From Pseudomonadales bacterium (lineage in GTDB: Bacteria > Pseudomonadota > Gammaproteobacteria > Pseudomonadales > Ketobacteraceae): a stretch of 46,575 nucleotides of DNA. A program made the translations under genes and the position numbers. The stretch lies in NCBI GenBank assembly GCA_020062665.1, contig JAGUVW010000059.1:1-46575 (forward strand), read 5' to 3'. The notes below the pieces were generated by a model. The model saw only the letters and a list, made by a program, of their open reading frames with translations. It was not told the DNA's origin and made no database searches. Shown one piece after another: positions 42,472-46,575 of this stretch. Position 1 is the first letter of the stretch; the number at the start of each line of letters is the position of its first letter.

Positions 42472-42515
42472 TGAAAGTGTGCGCAGTCTAGCAGAATGGC
42501 TCCCCGGGGGAAGGG
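42472..42515 (-). promoter_or_regulatory. metX promoter-like block, duplicate of the one upstream of metW
   Basis: On the minus strand it shows an extended -10 TGCTAGACT (hexamer complementary to 42485-42490). CCCTTCCCC (complement of 42507-42515) lies in the -35 position, 17 bp away. It is identical over 25 bp (42472-42496) to 8866-8890, and the CCCTTCCCC element is at the same distance in both. Transcription from it would give a very short leader for metX. Confidence 0.55.
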
Positions 42516-42557
42516 GCGGTTCCGGCCGGATCAGGTGGATATGCCTCTGGCCCGAGG

Positions 42558-43295
42558 TCAGCTGCGCTTGTGCGCCTGCAGCATCAGGGTGCTGCCCAGG
42601 AACAGGCGCTCCTTGAGGCGTTCGATGCGGGATTCCGACAGCAGCAGCCCCAGCAGCCGGTTCAGCTTGGGGGAATTGACCAGGCGCAGAAAACCCAGGT
42701 TGCCGCGGGGGCAGATCGACGTCAGCGTGGCGATTCTGAACTCCACCGCCGCCAGCCGGCGCAGTTCCGACGCATTCACCCAATTGCGGATCTGATCCGG
42801 CGACGGCGGCGCCACTTCGGCCATGCGCGAATAGACCGGGCGATTCTGGGTGGACAGCAACAGCAGCCCGCCGGGTTTAAGCAGTTCGGCGCAGCGCCGC
42901 ATGAACGCCGCCTGATCCGGCACGTGGGACAGCACTTCCAGGGTCACGATCACATCGAAACTCCCCGCCGGCAGATCACAGTCGGCGATGCTGCCGGCGA
43001 TGAAGCGCACCTGGGGATAGCGCTGTCCGGCCCGTTCGATCATGGCGGGCGAAAGATCCAGCCCGGTGACTGCGCCATAGGGCGACAGCGCGTTGCACAG
43101 CCAGCCGCCGCCACAACCCACATCGAGAATGGCCAGATCGCGGCGCCCCAGCGCTTCGATCCAGCCCCTGATGATCTGGCCCTGACGCTCTGATTCCGGA
43201 TTCACCTTCTGCTCGCGGGTGTCGCGGTTCCACTGATCCCAATAGGAGGCCTGTTTGTCGAGGGGGGGAGCGGACTGCAGTTCGGACTGGGCCAT
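42558..43295 (-). CDS. class I SAM-dependent methyltransferase
   Basis: 245 residues. Motif I is [16 protein letters not shown], followed by the acidic strand [28 protein letters not shown] and a [11 protein letters not shown] strand; together these define the class I methyltransferase fold of the UbiE/Methyltransf_11 type. The C-terminal 70 residues show no substrate signature I recognise. It has its own good promoter (43350-43378) and ends 100 bp before metX. The substrate is unknown. Confidence 0.85.
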   Translation of the reverse strand: MAQSELQSAPPLDKQASYWDQWNRDTREQKVNPESERQGQIIRGWIEALGRRDLAILDVGCGGGWLCNALSPYGAVTGLDLSPAMIERAGQRYPQVRFIAGSIADCDLPAGSFDVIVTLEVLSHVPDQAAFMRRCAELLKPGGLLLLSTQNRPVYSRMAEVAPPSPDQIRNWVNASELRRLAAVEFRIATLTSICPRGNLGFLRLVNSPKLNRLLGLLLSESRIERLKERLFLGSTLMLQAHKRS

Positions 43296-43349
43296 GGCGG
43301 AGCTTCCGTGTCGGTGGCAGGGACGGCGGGGTGGCCGTCAATTCCGGCG

Positions 43350-43378
43350 AAACTAGCATGATTGCATGACAGCAACAA
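43350..43378 (-). promoter_or_regulatory. sigma-70-like promoter for the methyltransferase gene
   Basis: On the minus strand, TTGTTG (complement of 43373-43378) is 17 bp from TAGTTT (complement of 43350-43355), with TG one base upstream of the -10. It lies 55 bp before the start codon at 43295. Spacing and both hexamers fit well. Confidence 0.55.
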
Positions 43379-43407
43379 TGCCGGTTGTGTGAACGGAAGG
43401 CGCTGAA

Positions 43408-45396
43408 TCAGCGTTTGAGCGGCGACGGTGAAAACTGCGCCGTAATGATGGGAATGACCTTTTTCTGCTGATGGATCGGGGCGGGTTTGCGCAGGCCCTT
43501 GATCATCTCGTCCACCTCGGCGATCTGGCTTTCGATGTCCTGCAGCATGGATTCCATCTGCTCGACCCGATTGCCGGCGTTGTCGTCGGCATTGGCCAGG
43601 GTACGCAGTTTGGATACGTGTTCGTCCAGCAGCTGCTTCTGCTCCTGGGCGTTCTGGAACAGCGGCATCAGCACATTGTTGAGCCAGTCGCGGCCGGCCT
43701 TTTCAAACAGGCGATAGATGGCGGAACCTTCGTTGACGATGGTGGCCAGGAAGCGCTTCGACGTGGCTTTCTGTTCGGTCAGCAGCTTGCGCAGGTTGCG
43801 GCGGAAGCTGCCGGACTTGGCGCGCAGATCGTCGAGTCGGGTCAGGTATTCCTTGGGGCTGAAGCGAGGGTAATCCAGCGGCGCCAGGCCCTGCTCGGAT
43901 TCGTAGCGGGCATAAATGTCCGCCACCATGATCTGCACCTGTTCCTGCTTGCGCGCCAGCGCCGTCATGTCCGCTTTCAGGTTATCGAAGAAATTGTCGA
44001 TGGCGTTGTTCATGCCGACGATGGTCCAGCTCGACGTCAGCGCTTTGCCGGCTTCCTTCAGATAACCATCGAGCTTGGTCTGGCTCACTGGCTCCAGCAT
44101 CATGGCGCCTTCGCGCTCGATCATCTTGCGGCTGGATTTCAGCAGGATCACTTTCTTGTGATAGAACGCCTGCTCGTTCTTGGCGGTCTGCAGCAGGTCG
44201 TCCAGTTGCTGTTTGCGGTTGGACTCATCGGACTTCATCAGCCGCAGCTCTTCCAGCGCGGATTCGCGTCGCCGCAGCAGGGTTTTCTTGCTGCCGTGCA
44301 ACATGGCGTGGATGTCCTTGATCACGCTCTTCTGGATCAGGTGTTCCTTGCGCCGCATCATGTCGTTGGACAGCAGTTCTTCCAGCGCCGGCAGGTGGCT
44401 GCGCTCCAGGCGCGGCATATTGCCTTCCACTTGGGCCAGCAGGCCTTCTTTCGCTGACACGGTGAGAATTTCGTCCGGCGCAATCGCCAGCAGGCGCGCG
44501 CATTGGGCGCGGATATTGGCCAGCACCTTGTCGTTGTATTCCTTGGATTCCAGCTCGTCCCACACCGAGTCGATCTTGTTCAGCACCGCGTACACACCGG
44601 TGGATTCCCGCAGCGACAGATCGCGGATGTGACGGTTCCAGATGTCCAGGTCGGTGGCGCTGACGCCGGTGGAGGCCGACAGCAACAGCAGAATGGATTG
44701 CGCTTCCGGCAGCAGACTGAAAGTGAGTTCCGGCTCGCAGCCCAGCGCGTTCAAACCCGGCGTGTCGATGATGGTGAGACCCTGGCGCAGCAGCGGATGA
44801 TCGAAGCTGATCATGGCGTGACGCCAGGCCGGGATCAGCACCTTGTCGGGCTTGTCCGGCGCCGCTTCCAGCAGATCCACCTGAAAGCCCATGGCGGCCG
44901 CTTCATTGGCCGACACGGCCTTGCTGTTCGCCACTTCCGCGAACGCCTTCTTCATCATTTTGGGATCTTTGTGATTGAGAGGGACAAAAATCCACTTGTC
45001 GGGAATCTTGCGGAAGCTGGCCAGGCTCGATCCCACCATGCGGGTTTCAATCGGCAGCAGGCGGATGTAGCTGTCCTGGGCCTTGTGATCGAAGAACAGT
45101 TCGGTGGGGCACATGGTGGTGCGGCCGGCGCCCGAGGGCAGGATGCGGGTGCCGTAGTGGGCGAAGAACAGGGCGTTGATGAGTTCGGTCTTGCCGCGGG
45201 AAAACTCGCCCACAAAGGCGATGGTGATGCGGTCGTCCTTCAGGGTCTGCATCGCCTGATCCAGCTTGTGTTCCAGATCCTCGCTCTGCACATGGTGCTC
45301 GTTCAGCCACGCACGATAACGGGTCAGCTCGCGGTAGATTTCCTGCCGCCACTGCAGATAGGCATCCATCTGACTGGAAAGACGCGCTGAATCCAT
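43408..45396 (-). CDS. bacterial dynamin-like GTPase
   Basis: 662 residues. The GTPase domain has G1 GEFSRGKT (63-70), G3 DTPG (211-214) and G4 NKID (273-276), the order and spacing of dynamin-family proteins. The remaining 350 residues are helical, with long charged stretches consistent with the middle and assembly domains. There is no strong membrane helix apart from weak hydrophobic patches. Bacterial dynamin-like proteins tubulate or fuse membranes and have been linked to membrane repair, division and phage defence. The role here is unknown. It sits between yggU and the methyltransferase gene, where Pseudomonas-type genomes usually go straight from yggU to metX. A short hairpin (45436-45455) precedes it. 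Confidence 0.85.
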   Translation of the reverse strand: MDSARLSSQMDAYLQWRQEIYRELTRYRAWLNEHHVQSEDLEHKLDQAMQTLKDDRITIAFVGEFSRGKTELINALFFAHYGTRILPSGAGRTTMCPTELFFDHKAQDSYIRLLPIETRMVGSSLASFRKIPDKWIFVPLNHKDPKMMKKAFAEVANSKAVSANEAAAMGFQVDLLEAAPDKPDKVLIPAWRHAMISFDHPLLRQGLTIIDTPGLNALGCEPELTFSLLPEAQSILLLLSASTGVSATDLDIWNRHIRDLSLRESTGVYAVLNKIDSVWDELESKEYNDKVLANIRAQCARLLAIAPDEILTVSAKEGLLAQVEGNMPRLERSHLPALEELLSNDMMRRKEHLIQKSVIKDIHAMLHGSKKTLLRRRESALEELRLMKSDESNRKQQLDDLLQTAKNEQAFYHKKVILLKSSRKMIEREGAMMLEPVSQTKLDGYLKEAGKALTSSWTIVGMNNAIDNFFDNLKADMTALARKQEQVQIMVADIYARYESEQGLAPLDYPRFSPKEYLTRLDDLRAKSGSFRRNLRKLLTEQKATSKRFLATIVNEGSAIYRLFEKAGRDWLNNVLMPLFQNAQEQKQLLDEHVSKLRTLANADDNAGNRVEQMESMLQDIESQIAEVDEMIKGLRKPAPIHQQKKVIPIITAQFSPSPLKR

Positions 45397-45435
45397 GACC
45401 CGATAGCCTGAAAGGTTCCGCTCGCTGGTGAATGC

Positions 45436-45455
45436 AGCACTTCGACCGAAGTGCT
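45436..45455. other. perfect hairpin between yggU and the dynamin-like gene
   Basis: AGCACTTC (45436-45443) pairs with GAAGTGCT (45448-45455) around a GACC loop. There is no T-run on either side, so it is not a standard terminator. It could be an operator or an RNA stem in the transcript that crosses from yggU to the GTPase gene. Confidence 0.4.
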
Positions 45456-45482
45456 CCCCCGATAACCGGCTAAGCGCTTGTC

Positions 45483-45779
45483 CTAGCTCGGTTTGATTAT
45501 GTTCAGCTTAGCAGGAATTTGAGTTGGCGAGTGAATGCGCAGTCGCTTGCTGCGTCCCAGTTCACCTTTCTCGATGCTGACCCGGCTTTTGGCCACTCCG
45601 AAGGACTTGGCGACAAAGGCGGTCAGGTGGGCGTTGGCCTTGCCATCTATAGGTGGCGCGGTGATGCGGATCTTGAGTTCATCGCCCTGGGCGCCCACGA
45701 ACTCGTCGCTGGACGCCTTGGGTTGCAGGCGGCAATGCAGCAGCAGGTCATCGCCGTCCCACTGGTACCAGCTGCTCAT
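45483..45779 (-). CDS. yggU: YggU/DUF167 family protein
   Basis: 98 residues, the family's usual size. It has the conserved core [19 protein letters not shown] and the [17 protein letters not shown] segment. The function is not established. It is consistently found next to yggT in gammaproteobacteria, as here, starting 16 bp after yggT ends. Confidence 0.9.
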   Translation of the reverse strand: MSSWYQWDGDDLLLHCRLQPKASSDEFVGAQGDELKIRITAPPIDGKANAHLTAFVAKSFGVAKSRVSIEKGELGRSKRLRIHSPTQIPAKLNIIKPS

Positions 45780-45795
45780 GCCAGGTCAGGCCCGC

Positions 45796-46350
45796 TCAGG
45801 GCACGCCGTCGAGCTGGAACAGGATGCGCAGGAAGTACAGGCCCAGGATCACGATCATGGGGGCAAAGTCGATGCCGCCCATGGCCGGCAGGATGCGGCG
45901 CACCGGGGCCACGATGGGGTCGGCCAGCTGGAACAGCACCGAGGCAATGGGGTGATAGCCCTGCACCACCCAGCTCATGATGGCGCCGACGATCAGGATC
46001 AGGGTGAAATAGTTGATCAGGGTGACCGCCACCGACTTGATGAACAGCAGCAGGAACGGCAGCGGCGGCATCACGATCAGCACCTGATAATTGATGTAAC
46101 CCCACAGCACCAGTTTCAGCAGGATCAGCACCAGCAGCAGTACCACCGATGCATTGTCGAGCCCGCCATAGCCGGGAATCATCCGCCGCAGGGGTTTGAG
46201 CACCGGGGTGGTCGCCTTCACCACGAACTGGGACACCGGATTGTAGAAGTCCGCCCGCAGCAGCTGCAGCAGAAAACGGGTCAGCACAATCATGATGTAC
46301 AGGTCGAACAGGTTGGTGACTATGAAGCTCAATGCGCCACTGACATTCAT
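45796..46350 (-). CDS. yggT: YggT family integral membrane protein
   Basis: 184 residues made of two YGGT repeats. Each has paired hydrophobic segments and a conserved basic/proline turn (NPVSQFVVKATTPVLKPLRR in the first, ADPIVAPVRRILPAMGGIDF in the second). It is a small inner-membrane protein linked in some bacteria to osmotic or potassium tolerance; its role here is unknown. It follows proC by 59 bp, the standard proC-yggT-yggU order. Confidence 0.9.
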   Translation of the reverse strand: MNVSGALSFIVTNLFDLYIMIVLTRFLLQLLRADFYNPVSQFVVKATTPVLKPLRRMIPGYGGLDNASVVLLLVLILLKLVLWGYINYQVLIVMPPLPFLLLFIKSVAVTLINYFTLILIVGAIMSWVVQGYHPIASVLFQLADPIVAPVRRILPAMGGIDFAPMIVILGLYFLRILFQLDGVP

Positions 46351-46409
46351 CGGGATCGAATTCCTTCGCCGGTTAGGTGGGCCTGATCATATCAATAAAT
46401 GACGCCTTG

Positions 46410-46575
46410 TTAACCCGCCAGTTCCTTGGAACGGTCGTAGGCGCCTTTGAGGGCTTGCATGAAGGTGTCCCGCAGACCGTTCTTCTCCATGATGGAAATG
46501 GCGCGCTCGGTGGTGCCGCCGGGGGAGGTGACGCGGCGGCGCAGTTCCGCCGGCTCCACGCTGCCGGTGATGGCC
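46410..46575 (-). CDS. proC: ProC, pyrroline-5-carboxylate reductase (C-terminal end only)
   Basis: The last 54 codons before the TAA stop; the rest lies beyond the right edge. The translated end contains LRRRVTSPGGTTERAI, the signature of the ProC C-terminal dimerisation domain. The enzyme reduces pyrroline-5-carboxylate to proline using NADPH. Its place beside yggT agrees with the conserved gene order. Confidence 0.93.
   Translation of the reverse strand, partial: AITGSVEPAELRRRVTSPGGTTERAISIMEKNGLRDTFMQALKGAYDRSKELAG

Overview
The window comes from a GC-rich gammaproteobacterium. The right edge, read on the minus strand, carries proC, yggT, yggU and metX. The left part carries metW, a DUF4426 gene, rdgB and hemW. 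In Pseudomonas-like genomes these form one conserved neighbourhood in which metX and metW are adjacent. Here they sit on the same strand but about 32.5 kb apart, so the middle of the window looks like accessory DNA placed between metX and metW. I see no integrase, transposase or tRNA at either end. A 44-bp promoter-like block occurs upstream of both metX and metW, with 25 consecutive identical bases. No genus can be assigned safely from the sequence alone.

Layout. 1-5.3 kb (plus): the end of a MalT/LuxR-type regulator, an exported protein of unknown family and an RND/MMPL-type membrane transporter. 5.3-8.8 kb (minus): DTW-domain tRNA-modification enzyme, hemW, rdgB, a DUF4426 exported protein and metW, tightly packed. 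8.8-16.6 kb: a gene-poor stretch, a PEP-CTERM surface protein, an ArsN2-like acetyltransferase, then on the minus strand a sterol desaturase-type hydroxylase, an AraC regulator, an exported VWA protein with four N-terminal repeats and a periplasmic catalase-peroxidase (katG). 16.9-27.5 kb (minus): a three-gene unit of subtilase, TIGR03032/DUF4915 protein and a 2707-residue surface protein. The last appears to join a sorting-signal-ended, repeat-rich exoprotein to a complete signal-peptide-plus-beta-barrel protein.

27.8-41.3 kb: a lipopeptide-type biosynthetic cluster. It has a divergent hot-dog thioesterase, a 2834-residue FAAL-ACP-C-A-PCP-C-A-PCP synthetase without a release domain, an acyl-CoA carboxyltransferase homologue, a ketoacyl synthase III, an SDR reductase and a second, convergent ketoacyl synthase III that directly follows metX. 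The second adenylation domain reads as threonine; the first has an unassigned, mostly hydrophobic pocket. 41.3-46.6 kb (minus): metX, a SAM methyltransferase, a bacterial dynamin-like GTPase, yggU, yggT and the 3' end of proC.

The two most promising leads are the FAAL-NRPS cluster with two KAS III enzymes and an orphan carboxyltransferase but no thioesterase domain, and the subtilase/TIGR03032/giant-barrel surface unit.
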